64,000 nt of DNA from Tethya wilhelma. Taxonomy: Eukaryota > Porifera > Demospongiae > Tethyida > Tethyidae. The DNA is taken from positions 8,774,065-8,838,064 of the forward strand of contig CAXIPT010000002.1 of assembly GCA_964030475.1 (NCBI GenBank), in the 5' to 3' direction. Shown here piece after piece: positions 24,428-35,640 of this stretch. The translations under genes were made by a program, and so were the position numbers. How positions within the stretch are numbered: the stretch's first letter is position 1; each line of letters opens with the position of its first letter. The notes under the pieces were generated by a model that saw only the letters and a program-made list of their open reading frames with translations, searched no databases and was not told the origin of the DNA.

Positions 24428-25075
24428 AACCCCCACCCACTATACTCTAACTCACCCTCACTTCACTTGTCATGACCTAAGACTTTACCCACAAGATCAA
24501 CCTGCATACATTAATCATGATAGTCACACCAGTGTCAGACCATCGTTCAAGTTGACTGCCTCTCTTCTAGATGTAGAATTGTAATGCAACATCAACTTTA
24601 TTCTAGAACCAATCAAACCTCGCATAATTTGTCAACTGTGGCACCCACTAAAGAGCATAAAGACGGTATTAATTCAAGATAAAATTCCAACTCTTTGGGC
24701 GGGAAATTGCTGATCAGGCATGCTCATGTACTTTGACCTATCTAGCATCAATTCAAATTAATTTTGTCCAAGTGAAAGTCAAGTGAAGTCAAGTGAAGCG
24801 AGTGACTTATCAAACTCAGACCCCTCGTTTCCAGTCCACTGTTTGTTGCTTTTCACTTTTCATTCGGTGAGTCTTAATAGCATGATGCCATGTCAAATTT
24901 ATATGCAAAGCAGTAAACAATCAAGTCACTACTGCGGGTATCTGCAAATCAGTCACGCCTTATAAATTGAATTATTATGACTTTTATTTGCTCCTTTGTT
25001 AGTTGGGACTTGTCTTTGGGGCTATACTAATTGCCTTGATATCTACTCATTACTGTGACAAGTAATCAGATAGTA

Positions 25076-25147
25076 GTCGTGTAGCCAGACCCCTTTCACT
25101 CTGCCTACTATGAATGGCTCCGCGGGAAAAGGGGTCTGGTCTATCAC
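25076..25147. repeat. Short foldback with CAGACCCCTTT ends
   Basis: TAGCCAGACCCCTTTCACT faces AAAAGGGGTCTGGTCTA around a roughly 40-bp core. Related copies are at 25,618-25,672, 36,858-36,918 and 37,384-37,450. Confidence 0.75.
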
Positions 25148-25154
25148 GCATGCT

Positions 25155-25232
25155 ATATAACTTGCTAACATGCTAACATGCTAACTTGCTAACTTGTTGC
25201 TAACATGCTAACTGCTTGCTAACATGCTAACT
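25155..25232. repeat. GCTAACAT/GCTAACTT short tandem array
   Basis: About nine imperfect 8-11-bp units. The counterpart in reverse orientation is near 37,292-37,380. Confidence 0.85.
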
Positions 25233-26279
25233 TGTGTAGATGGAATGCAATTATTGCATAACAAGATGGAAAAATTTTTGGGCGGGGTAAGTAATTAATA
25301 TAGTGGCTTCTCGAGCCTAAAAAATATGTAAATTTAATCTATATAAGAGCCGACAAGTTTTTCACAAAGACACCTCTCACGTCCACAAAACTCCAGAAAC
25401 AACAGCTAAGCTATAGGGTGCCAGGCCTTGACATAGGTACGAATGAAAGCCGTGCATGGTGTCATTCTTGGATGTTGGAAAATTCCGTTGTGTGTTGTTT
25501 CTATTTAACACGCATGGAAGCTATTGATCGATCACAGAGCGATAATTACGTGTTATGTGATTTCATTGGTCAGGCCAAAATTCCTGGCCTCTGCGCAAGT
25601 TTAGCATGCGTGAGATAGACCAGACCCCTTTTCCCGCAGAGCCATATAGGCGGAGCAAAAGGGTCTGACTACGCAAGACTGATCAGGTGGCATACCACCT
25701 AGTGATTATAAAATTTCCATTACTTTATTATTCTCACAACTCAGTGCATGACCTTATCCTCCCCCCCCCCCAGCAGAGACTAGGAGTTGCATGTAATTTG
25801 TGAGAATTAAGTTGATTACATGGAAGTTGCTCTGGTCGTACTGTAATTGTATAATTATTATACCGTCAATTCATTTTTTTAATTCATATCTAATTGTGGG
25901 AACCGAATGGCCCATGACATTTAAGCTGACGCATGGTGGTATTACTCTGTTACACAGTCCAGCAAAGTAATACATTCTCATTCTTGTAGTCATGCATACA
26001 AAGTGTCCTAAATTTGTTCAGAGGTTTTATTAATAAAAATTTGTTATTAAATCCTTATCCGGCATCGCTGAAGATAATAGTGTAGACTGAGATTTCATCT
26101 AAATGCTTAAACATTTTGAACTATGAATTATGACAATGTACATTATAGAATTTAAGTATCCTCTGCAATGAGTCTGCGTGTATAGCATCTTGGGATATTC
26201 GAAGCTCTACGTATATATATAGTTATTATTACTTTAAATATTATCTTTCTGGTTAATATAGTCAGCAAGATTGCACACA

Positions 26280-29200
26280 ATGGATAAAAGTGGAGAGGTC
26301 ATTGAAATGGCCTGTCTCGGTCGGCCTTTCAGACTGGGGATGCTCTATGACTGTCGCAGTGACAAGTTGATTCCTGGCATCACTCTTTGGAATGATGAGA
26401 GACTTAAAAGTGCGCTCGATTCTAGAGAACAAGTTGGTTCTGATTTTGAAGTTATTGCTGAAGATAGCCTCGAGAGTAAGGCATTAAAGCTTGACATCAG
26501 TGCTAGTTTGAAGCTCAGTTTCATGGGAGGACTGGTTAAAGTCTCTGGCTCTGCAAAATACTTAGGCGATCGCAAATCCTCCAAGCGCCAATCCCGTGTA
26601 AGCCTAAAGTATTGGAGTACTTCCAGGTTTGATCAGCTCACAATGGAACAGTTGGGAAATGTTCAATACCCTGACATGTTTAATAACAAAATTGCCACCC
26701 ATGTTGTCACTGGAGTTCTTTACGGAGCTGATGCTTTCTTTGTTTTTGATCGAAAAGTAGAAGATAGTGAAGACGTACACAATGTGCAGGGCAAAGTCGA
26801 AGCATTGGTCAAATCCTTGCCAGGAGCACCAGGAATGCCAGGAATGCCAGGAATAACAGAAGTCAAAGGTGAGGCCAATCTGAACATAAATGTGGAGGTT
26901 AAAAAAGAAGCTAGCAAGCTAGAATGCAAATTTCATGGTGATTTGCAGCTTCAAAAGAATCCTACTACCTTTCAAGAAGCTGTGCAAGTGTTTCAGGAGT
27001 TGCCGGATTTGTTGAAGGGTGACGATGGTCCCCGAGTTGTTCCAAAGAAGGTCTGGCTTCATCCGTTAAGCAATTTGAGTAGTGAAGCTGCCAAAGTTGT
27101 TCATGAGATCAGCACCAGCCTCGTGAGCCAAGCACAGAATGTGATGGAAGAATTGTTAGATTACGAAATGCAATGTAATGACCTCATGAACACACACATG
27201 TGCTCCTCTTTCTCTGGTCTCCAGACCCAGCTCTCGCGATTCAAGGGAATGATCCTGCAATACAGGCTGGAGTTCTCAAAGAAGCTCACTCACCTCCTGC
27301 CAACCATCAGAGAAGGAGCAATGGAAGAGGCTCAACTGGCAGATGTATTTAAATCAAAGGAAGCCTCTCCATTCAGTGCCCACCAGCTCAAAACCTGGCT
27401 AGAATTAAAGGAGAGTGAGGTGAAAGTACTCAGCAAGTACCACTACCAATTTTTTCAGGAAAAGAGTTGCATTGAATCTGCTCTTAAGACAGGAGATTTG
27501 GATGCAATCGTGAATGACCTTGACTACGATCATGTTGTCTGCTTCAGCTTCCAGATGTTGACAAGCAGTGATGCCAGTTTGGACCAAATGCAAGCATTTT
27601 TAGACACACAGACATCCTCTACTCCACCACATAAAAGTACTCCATGGTTTAAAGACAAACAAATAATTAGCACAATGAGGAAACAAGTGAGACAGTTCAC
27701 AACTTTTGCCAAAGCGAATGGAGACCGTGATCGAGTCAAATTTGTGGTTGCCGACAATTCCAACAGTGATGAGAATTCTGATGGAGCTCGAGAAACAACT
27801 CTTCTTCTCTTTCAAGATGGAGTATCTGAAGAGTTTGACCCACCAGTGAGCCCTGACCATGTCAAACCAGCCAAAGATGGTATCACTCATTCCAGCATTC
27901 AATTGGAGTGGTTCAAACCTGAATATGGATCTGATAGTGTACACCGATACACTGTGTGCTATGGTCTAAAGGACGAACCAACTGACCAGTGGATGAGCAA
28001 GACAACCACCGGCAAAGAAACCAGCATCACCATCGATGGTTTACAGCCAGCAAAGTCGTACTGTGTGAAAGTACGTGCAGAGTGTGAGGCTGGTGTTAGT
28101 GAGTACAGCAAAGTCAGCGACCCCATTCTTACTCTACCACCCCATGTTGATCGGCTGGCTATAACTCTGAGAGACAAGTGTATGCCTATTCCTTATAAAA
28201 GTGGACTTCCTGTTTACAAGCTTGCTGGTCGAGAAATTGATTTGCCAGAAAAAATGCTTCACAAGGTGTCCATCGGTGAACCAACCCCAGGTGTTCCTGA
28301 GAAAGTCTTTTTGGTGGTTGGAGCTACTGGTGCTGGAAAGAGCACTCTGATCAATAGCATGATCAACTACATCCTGGGAGTGCAATGGAAGGATGACTTC
28401 CGATTCAAGCTCATCACTGAAGAAGAGAAAAGTCAAGCACACAGCCAAACGAGTGCTATCACTGCCTACACCATCCACCACATGGAAGGATCACGTGTTG
28501 ACTACAACCTCACCATCATTGACACCCCAGGGTTTGGAGACACATCTGGCTTGAAGAGAGACAACATGATCATGGAGCAAATCAAGGAGTTCTTTTCCAC
28601 AGGAGGCTGCAATGGAATCAGTCACCTCGATGGTGTAGGATTCGTGATCCAATCAGCTCTTGCACATCTCACTCTTACCCACCAGTATATTTTTGACTCA
28701 ATTCTGTCCATCTTTGGTCAAGATGTCGTCAAGAACATCTTTATTATGGTCACCTTCGCTGATGGTCAAAACCCGCTAGTTGTAACATCTATTGATAGTA
28801 GAAATATCCGCTACTCTGGCAACTACTTCCAGTTCAACAACTCCGCTCTATTTGCTGAAACTGGAGATGATGATCAAAACATCTTTGGTAAGATGTTTTG
28901 GGAAATGAGTGTAAATTCTTTCCAGAAGTTCTTCACAGCATTTCAAACCACACAGAGTGTTAGCCTCACAATGACAAAAGATGTACTCAACGAACGTGGA
29001 CGACTCCAGACCATCTTCTTTGGACTTCAGCGAGAGATGCAGGCATGTCTGGCCGAGATGGAAGTGCTTCATCAGGAGAAGATTGTCTTAAATACCCATG
29101 AATCCGATATCATAGCAAACAGGCAATTCTCATTCAAAATCACGGTTCCATGCTACAGTACCAAGAAACCACCATCAGGAACCTATCAGGTAGAGAAAAA

Positions 29201-29702
29201 AATACATGACCTAAAAAAGGAATTTGGGAGTTCCTCCACTGGAAAAAAGGCCTTGGAAGAAATGGTGGCTAGTCATCAGCGTCAACTAGAAGGAGCACAT
29301 GCACAACTACACGAAATCATTGATGAATCTCGACTCTGTCTAATGAAGCTGGATGAAATAGTCCTCAAGCCCAACCTACTCACACAAGTAGAGTATATCC
29401 AGCTGCTCATCAACTTTGAGAAGAGACAAGCAAAGGAAGGATGGCTGGAGCGCGTCAACTACCTCGAGACAACAAAGAAGCAAGCAAAACTGCTGGCAGT
29501 CATGAAGGATGCTCACGATTTTGACAGACAAATCAAAGAAGAAGAGGAAAAGAAAGCACCAGGTTGGGAGGAAACAGTGGACACACTGAATCAGGTGAAG
29601 CGAATTCAATCTACTGTCGAATCAATCAAAAAAGAGAGAGAAAGAAAAAGCTTGTACGAAGAGACAGAAAGAAAAGCAAAAAAAAACAACAGCAGGCAGT
29701 AA
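26280..29702 (+). CDS. Compact SNTX-like / FN3 / P-loop GTPase protein
   Basis: An open frame of 1,140 aa in one exon. The first ATG is 26,280, about 18 bp after a possible acceptor (TTAATATAG), so a 5' UTR or short upstream exon may exist. Order: SNTX-family motif EMACLGRPFRLGMLYDCRS at residue 8; a short GxP run (PGAPGMPGMPG) near 182; helical region about 260-400; thioredoxin-like SNTX region about 400-510; one FN3 about 527-619; GTPase with VVGATGAGKSTLINS near 680 and IIDTPGFGDTSG near 747; a coiled-coil, Lys/Glu-rich tail. It is a paralogue of the giant gene, transcribed divergently from it across 3.7 kb. The Cys/His cluster that follows the GTPase in the giant gene is missing. No signal peptide; cytosolic role inferred. 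Confidence 0.88.
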   Translation: MDKSGEVIEMACLGRPFRLGMLYDCRSDKLIPGITLWNDERLKSALDSREQVGSDFEVIAEDSLESKALKLDISASLKLSFMGGLVKVSGSAKYLGDRKSSKRQSRVSLKYWSTSRFDQLTMEQLGNVQYPDMFNNKIATHVVTGVLYGADAFFVFDRKVEDSEDVHNVQGKVEALVKSLPGAPGMPGMPGITEVKGEANLNINVEVKKEASKLECKFHGDLQLQKNPTTFQEAVQVFQELPDLLKGDDGPRVVPKKVWLHPLSNLSSEAAKVVHEISTSLVSQAQNVMEELLDYEMQCNDLMNTHMCSSFSGLQTQLSRFKGMILQYRLEFSKKLTHLLPTIREGAMEEAQLADVFKSKEASPFSAHQLKTWLELKESEVKVLSKYHYQFFQEKSCIESALKTGDLDAIVNDLDYDHVVCFSFQMLTSSDASLDQMQAFLDTQTSSTPPHKSTPWFKDKQIISTMRKQVRQFTTFAKANGDRDRVKFVVADNSNSDENSDGARETTLLLFQDGVSEEFDPPVSPDHVKPAKDGITHSSIQLEWFKPEYGSDSVHRYTVCYGLKDEPTDQWMSKTTTGKETSITIDGLQPAKSYCVKVRAECEAGVSEYSKVSDPILTLPPHVDRLAITLRDKCMPIPYKSGLPVYKLAGREIDLPEKMLHKVSIGEPTPGVPEKVFLVVGATGAGKSTLINSMINYILGVQWKDDFRFKLITEEEKSQAHSQTSAITAYTIHHMEGSRVDYNLTIIDTPGFGDTSGLKRDNMIMEQIKEFFSTGGCNGISHLDGVGFVIQSALAHLTLTHQYIFDSILSIFGQDVVKNIFIMVTFADGQNPLVVTSIDSRNIRYSGNYFQFNNSALFAETGDDDQNIFGKMFWEMSVNSFQKFFTAFQTTQSVSLTMTKDVLNERGRLQTIFFGLQREMQACLAEMEVLHQEKIVLNTHESDIIANRQFSFKITVPCYSTKKPPSGTYQVEKKIHDLKKEFGSSSTGKKALEEMVASHQRQLEGAHAQLHEIIDESRLCLMKLDEIVLKPNLLTQVEYIQLLINFEKRQAKEGWLERVNYLETTKKQAKLLAVMKDAHDFDRQIKEEEEKKAPGWEETVDTLNQVKRIQSTVESIKKERERKSLYEETERKAKKNNSRQ

Positions 29703-31130
29703 TGTAAAACCGAAATGACAATAATTATTATAAGCTGTTGTATTACTGGTTAATAACACTGTTATAAGCATGCCTATAATGCTTATTAGGTGTATACAGT
29801 AAATCTATAGCTTATAACAGTAGTTGCAATTAATAATTAATAATAATCTACACTTCCGGTGAGCTCGAAAGCGGGAGGGAGGGGGGGGGCTTGAGCCCAC
29901 TCAGCCCTATGCTAGGTATATGCCCCTGAAATATGTTATAGTCCCTGTTATAAGCTATTGCTTATATTTTATCCGTAAGTTGGTGTTATCAGCTAGGCTA
30001 TTTTTACTTTGAGCATATACTAACTGACTGGTCAGTTTCCCAATGGTAGAGGAACCTTCCATACAACAGCACCAAGAACTTGTGATAAGCATGCCATGGC
30101 CATGACCTGAGGAAGTGAGAAGGAATGTCAAGGGAAGAATGTAACATAACAACGTAATATTATACTGCAGGTCCATTCACATGGATTCATTCTGAGTCCC
30201 ATGCAGACATCTATTTTATCAGATGGACGTCACTAGTTGTATACACGTTATAGCCTGGATGATCGAGAAATTGAAAGCACATTATCAATTAACTACATAG
30301 TGGCTCACTACAGTGATTAAAATTGAGTATTGAACTTACACACTCAGTGTCTGCAATGCTACATAATAAGTATGAACACACCATATTTCAGTTGATTGTT
30401 CCTCTCTCCAATTGCAATATAATTATGATCATTTGTAGGTTGCTTTCTGGCTTTGAGGGTCAGTAGCAGAGGACTTCATCACCAGTTCAAGTGCTGCATC
30501 AGTCAGCTGACTTCAATTTTGCATACTAATTTTCATTCGCTTAATTGGAAAAAAGAAAATCTTGCCGAGCACCAGTTCTTCTTGTCTCCTTTCACAAATT
30601 ATGTCTCTATTATCTATGGTAGTGAGGAGGAGAGGAGGTCAGTATTATAGACAAAGAAAACATTAATTTGGACACCGTGTCAGTGGAATAAGTAATAGTT
30701 AATGCACAGCAGGTAGGGAATTATGGCAGTAAACGTACAATAATGTGTGAATAGTGAAAAATTATACTGTGAATTTGTGTTTTTTCTCCCTCCGGCACTA
30801 CCTGTTGTCCTAGAGGAGGAGCTGAGGAGGGGCTAGTGGTCAGAAGGAGATGATAGATGTGCTGTTTTAGGAGTCACTGGTCTGTACTGATGAACAACGG
30901 TTTCCTCACTGAGTTTCAAGTTACCTTCTACAGCTCAACTCGAGCGGCAGTCTGAGAGGAAGCTGAGCTACATTAATTGTATAGATACAGCCATCGTGCC
31001 TGTTGAAATATTACTGTTAGAATCTATTACTGCTACAACAAACAGTGAGTCATTTTGACTTCGTGACCCCTATAGCTTCAGTGGTCCCCTCTACTTGTTA
31101 TAAGTATATGAATGTTAATGTCACAGTTAG
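29703..31130. other. Intergenic, no gene recognised
   Basis: AT-rich sequence after the compact gene, with a G-run near 29,874-29,890 and GAGGAGG-rich patches near 30,620 and 30,810-30,850. No convincing coding frame. Confidence 0.45.
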
Positions 31131-31132
31131 AT

Positions 31133-31226
31133 ATACCGTATAGCGGGAAATTTTTGCAGTCAGGTTTAATTTTCGTATATTCGAACCCCATACGAAATAT
31201 ACGAAAATTTCCCGCTATACGGTATT
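31133..31226. repeat. Palindromic MITE, about 94 bp
   Basis: ATACCGTATAGCGGGAAATT on the left is mirrored by AATTTCCCGCTATACGGTAT on the right, with TTTTCGTATATTCG/CGAAATATACGAAAA inside. Almost the entire element is a hairpin. Confidence 0.9.
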
Positions 31227-32185
31227 TAATTTAAATTTTAGAAATTATGTGCACTTGCAAGTATGTCTATATACACATAATTATTACTCAGTTTGAGCAT
31301 CTGCTTCAAGAGTGCCTTGCAAGCTATAAATAGCTAAATCCCTATTCCACAGGTGTATAGAGTCTCTCTCAGAGCTTTCCACATCTCATTTTAGCTCATA
31401 GGGACTTTGCATTGACAGTGTATGCACATCTACAATGGCTGTATCAGTACGTATGTCTTCGAATTCATCCCTGTCTGGTCCATGTAGTTACCCTCTCTTG
31501 GATCAGCTGCTGCAGGGAGGAGATAGTCTCTCATCTCTACCATAGCAGGACCCTTGTATGTCACTGCTTAGAGGAGGGGAAAGAAAGGGGAGGTGAGACA
31601 CTGATACTGATAAAAGATCATACTATACAGAGCTGCCTCTAGCTATTAAAGAGTGGTCCGGCATTGCCACCGGAGGTGGCACGGCAGCAAAGCTGCCAAT
31701 TTTAGGCGGTCTGGGGGCATGCCCCTCCCAGAAAATTTGTGGAATTTTGGCCTTTCTGATCTGTAGTCCAGTGAGCTGTGGTAATTATTGCTTCCACGTA
31801 CGTCGCGGTACATGTAGCGGTGACAACCTTTACCTTTTCTGACGACCATTACCAGTACTTTGCAGTAAAAAAGTAGTCCAGCTATATTTAGCTAGCCTCG
31901 TCCCCAGGCTCCCCTTTGACCTTTCACTCACGGAAAGGAGAAGGGGAGCCTGGTATCCGAAATCATGTGCATGACGTCAATCGTTGCCAAAGAGCAAATA
32001 CGTGGGCGCGGCGGTTAGATAAATGACGTCAAACTCTTTGTTCTGCGCACACAGCAATATTCGCGATCGCTGAGCGCTACAAGCAGCTTCAAAACTTACA
32101 AAGAAAGGTAGTCGCTAGTAGTTTATCATCTATTATAGTCTAAGCACATTCTAACGACTCTAGTGATACTAATTGTAACCTAATT
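31227..32185. other. Intergenic with small repeat pieces
   Basis: No gene. 31,650-31,745 has a GC-rich CTGGGGGCATGCCCCTCCCAG palindromic patch. 31,892-31,960 is a short foldback (CCAGGCTCCCCTTT / AAGGGGAGCCTGG). Confidence 0.45.
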
Positions 32186-32189
32186 ATAA

Positions 32190-32800
32190 CCATCACTATT
32201 GCATTCAGTGCAATGAGAGCTTTCAAACAATACCCAATTTGTTGTGGTTTGTATGACGTTGGCCTGACTTGGACCACAATTGTAAATCTGACAATACACA
32301 ATGTAATTTGGTTTAATATCAACATAGTACTGCTCCAAGTTAAAGCAACTCGATCTGTATCTCAAATTTTTTTTTAAAACATGACAATGTATGTATCATT
32401 TGAAAGCTCTTTTCATGCTGATTACAATGGTGGAAGTTTTGAATTTGTATGATAAATCACTATCCTACAATAAGCAAGAATATATAGTTGATCCAAAAAT
32501 ATACCACAAAAGGCCGCAAAAAACCCATTATATTGGAGTCTGTGAGGGTCAAGTGATCACTATGCCTTCACTATTGCATTCAGTGTATAATGAGAGCTTT
32601 CAAGCGATACCCACTTTGTTGTTGTTTTTATGACGTTGACCTGACTTGGACCATGATTGAAAATTTGACACAATGTAAGCAGGTTTAATATCAACACAGT
32701 ACTGTTCCAAGTAAAAGCAACTCTGTATCTCAAATTTTTTATTAAAACCTGATAATCTATGTTTGAAAGCTCTTTTCATGCTAATTACAATCTTTATGGC
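32190..32800. repeat. Diverged direct duplication, unit about 240 bp
   Basis: 32,190-32,440 and 32,568-32,800 share ATTGCATTCAGTG, GAGAGCTTTCAA, GACTTGGACCA, TTTAATATCAACA and GAAAGCTCTTTTCATGCT in the same order, with many substitutions. No coding frame is conserved. Confidence 0.85.
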
Positions 32801-32912
32801 GAAAGTTGCGCAATGACGAATACACTAGTCATCTGTATTTTAATTAGCGTGATCATCTGGCTGTAAAGGGCCCTAGCTGCCCTAGAGATAATGTGTATGG
32901 CCCTTCTATATA

Positions 32913-33941
32913 CAAGTAGTAAAAATTTCAAAAAAATTAGTAGTGTAGGAATGGGCAGTGCGGTAAAAAGTATTGGAACAAGGCGTGTCTCAATTTCGGC
33001 ACATGACTACTTCATTTTTATTCTTGATCACTTGTAAGCCAATGTAAGGATCCTTGCTATATGTAAGTGTCATGAATTCAATTGATGATCTGTACAATAG
33101 TGCTATAGCTTATTATTGCATTGGTTCAAATTTCTACTAATTAGTAGGCTAAGCAGTGGGGCAAACTATAATAGACAGGTAAACTGGATCGACTGCCAGC
33201 CAAGAGTTGGGTATATAAAAAAAATGAAGTAGTCATGTGCCGAAATTGAGACACGCCTTGTTCCAATACTTTTTACCGCACTGCCCATTCCTACACTACT
33301 AATTTTTTTGAAATTTTTACTACTTGTTCATTCACTTTTTTCAACACAACAGTGTGGAGACTATCAGACTGGTAAGTCTCTACAAAAAGCTTGAGTAGTA
33401 TAATTTTTATATGCACTTCATTATGCTGGAAGAGGCTAATGCGCATGCGCAAAATAATGCCACGTGGAATGCGACCTCTGAACCTACTTACAAGATGGCT
33501 GCATTGCTGTACATGAATTTATACACTAAGTTTCAAAGCTTTCTAGTTTTTGTTTAGGCTTATTTGTGATGAAAACGAGTATCAAGGAATGTAGTACCTA
33601 TGAAAAGAAGTTACTTTGTGTTGTCAAAGTTGGCTCAACACATTCTGTTTCTCTGGAAATGCTTTTCAAGTAAGTCAGTACGTACGTACGTACGTACGTA
33701 CGTACGTTAGCAGAACAAAAATGGCACTATGGTGGCTTCCCACTAGCGCCCTCTACGATTGCCAAGGAACTGTTTTATGAGATTTAGGCCTTGCATGCAA
33801 TTGTTAATCTGTCAGTGAGAGCCTCTGAGCAAGTTTGAAGATATAATTTTGTTTTGCTAGAGTTTTATGATCATGAACATTTTGTATTGTGTCTATGGGA
33901 CATTCGGCCCATTCCTACTATACGTACTACCGTACGTATGA
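32913..33941 (+). repeat. Composite element copy D, full length
   Basis: The foldback (32,913-33,327; arms complementary through AACAAGGCGTGTCTCAATTT) is followed by the tail. GCGCATGCGC lies at 33,441-33,450 and CCACGTGG at 33,460-33,467. A (GTAC)n microsatellite occupies about 33,676-33,708. The terminus is TACGTACTACCGTACGTATGA. Confidence 0.92.
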
Positions 33942-34459
33942 TTATTGTTAAGCAAGATGTCATGTATATGCACCCTCACAGGTGGGTTATACACATGCAG
34001 TATATTACTGCCAACCGTGGCAACATGCTGGCATGCCAGGTACATAATTATTAATACTTTGATCGTATTGCTTATTATCACTGATAAATTTACTAACTTT
34101 ATAATACAGCTAAAAACTATAAGTATTTCCAATTATATAGAACATTTGTAGAAGTTAGGTTTACTAGCATTCTAAAACTGTTCAAACTTAAATTAAGATT
34201 CTATAAGCTTGTAATACGTGAATCCGAGTTTACCAAAATGAGTACTATAATTATGCATGCTAGGCCTGGGCAGAATATTCTAGAAGAATTTTTAGAAGAA
34301 TATATAGGTAGTCTTTTTTACAATTTGAAGAATAGGCAGAATTTTCAGCTTTAATTATATTCTAGTGATATTCACTGCGCATACATAGTAAGCACATTCC
34401 GCCACGTGTGCAACTATATGTTAACATTTAATTTGACTGTTACAGTCAGCTAGGCTAAC

Positions 34460-34610
34460 TATGGCCCCGTTTACACGGATGCGTTAATGCATACTTTTAT
34501 GTGCGTTTCCGGCTTGCGTTTACACAAACACGCCCGAAACGCAGCCGGAAATGCAACGTTTTGAAAACGCAATTCAAAGTGGAGCGTTTTGAAAACGATA
34601 CGTTTTTGCT
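34460..34610. repeat. GTTTACAC / GAAACGCA repeat fragment
   Basis: GGCCCCGTTTACACGGATGCG starts a patch with several inverted AACGCA/TGCGTT and GTTTTGAAAACG units. It looks like the truncated end of a DNA transposon, but no matching second end is seen. Confidence 0.4.
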
Positions 34611-34631
34611 TATCATGTAAAATGGCAAAAA

Positions 34632-35589
34632 TGTAACGAGCCTGACTGACTCGTCAATGTATTTTAATACTGAATAGTTTCAAAACAACTTCTCTTCGAA
34701 CTTCAACACACACAATTTATTGCACAAACTACAAAACTCAACAGTATTGCACAACTTCCGGTCTATACAATAATTAACGCATACTACCACAAAAATCAAA
34801 AATTACAGTCATTACAATACCACCCTCTCTAAGAGGTTCACGCCCTCGTGAACATTACTTCACTCGGGATCGGAGGGAGTACTTCACAGGGTTCTGAGTC
34901 TCACCACAGTCACGTGGGGCTTTGTTCTTCTTGCCACGCCTCCTCTTCTTCCGAGGCCCAAGCCATGAGACATCCGGTAGCTCCTTCGGACACCGCACCA
35001 CTCTGTCCATGCTGACCAGGACTCGGCTTTCAAACCTTCTATCTCAGCTTCCCGATCTGCTAACAGCCGCTCCAGAGCCCTCCTTAGGCTAGTGTTGACT
35101 TCCAGCTCCCTGGTGTGTGCTTCTTCCAACGAGTAACGCAGCTGCTCTTTCTGGCGTTAGCACTCCAACTCGCTCTCTTGGTGTAGAGCTTCCAGTCTCT
35201 CCTGTAACTCAGAGATCTCATGCAGCTTCTTTCTCTTGTTGAACACGCACAACCTCGTCTCTCACACCAACCACCTCGGCTTCCAAGTCCGCTATCAGCA
35301 CTCGAGCCTGCTGTAAACATTTTTCCACATCGGCTTTGATCTGTTTCGACATCACACCCACACAAAACGATTCAAGTCTCGGCGGTACCTCCAAATGTAA
35401 CAAGCCTGACTGACTCGTCAATGTATTTTAATACCGAATAGTTTCAAAACAACTTCTCTTCGAACTTCAACACACACAATTTATTGCACAAACTACAATA
35501 CAATAAATAATAATAATAATAAAAAAATAATAAATAATAATAATAAATAAATTTACAATACAAAGACAGTATTGCACAACTTCCGGTCT
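34632..35589 (-). mobile_element. Small LTR retroelement remnant (gag-like coiled coil only)
   Basis: Two direct repeats, 34,632-34,816 and 35,396-35,589, read on the minus strand as TG..CA LTRs (TGTAATGACTG.. ending ..CAGGCTCGTTACA) with an AATAAA signal inside. The upstream LTR is cut by a foldback-family end at 35,589. A purine-rich GAGAGGGTGGTAT precedes the downstream LTR. Inside, minus-strand frames encode a heptad-rich coiled coil (MSKQIKADVEKCLQQARVLI with EAEVVGVRDEVVRVQQEKEA, then ALERLLADREAEIEGLK), interrupted by a shift and a stop. No protease, RT or integrase fits in under 1 kb, so it is non-autonomous. Confidence 0.7.
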
Positions 35590-35640
35590 ATCATACGTAC
35601 GGTAGTACGTATAGTAGGAATGGGCCGTATGGCAAGCCAA
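35589..35640 (-). repeat. Composite element copy E: terminus only
   Basis: TCATACGTACGGTAGTACGT followed by ATAGTAGGAATGGGCC. This is the tail terminus in reverse orientation, placed at a TA within the upstream LTR of the neighbouring retroelement. Confidence 0.85.

Larger units (their letters stand above)
22540..25670. repeat. Left arm of a large inverted duplication
   Basis: The region from the giant gene's first exon to about 25,670 recurs in inverted orientation at about 36,926-40,197. Matching landmarks include the exon start, the CA/TG microsatellites, the palindromic MITE with the CTAGCCAGACCCCACACA motif, the GCTAACAT array and the CAGACCCCTTT foldbacks. Local indels and unequal microsatellites show divergence, so this is not a simple assembly mirror image. 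Confidence 0.85.

Noticed and set aside
25155..25232. CRISPR-like array
   Set aside because: Short 8-11-bp slippage units with no unique spacers, in a eukaryotic genome.
26345..29609. Minus-strand ORFs opposite the compact GTPase gene
   Set aside because: Shadow frames; the plus-strand frame carries all recognisable motifs.
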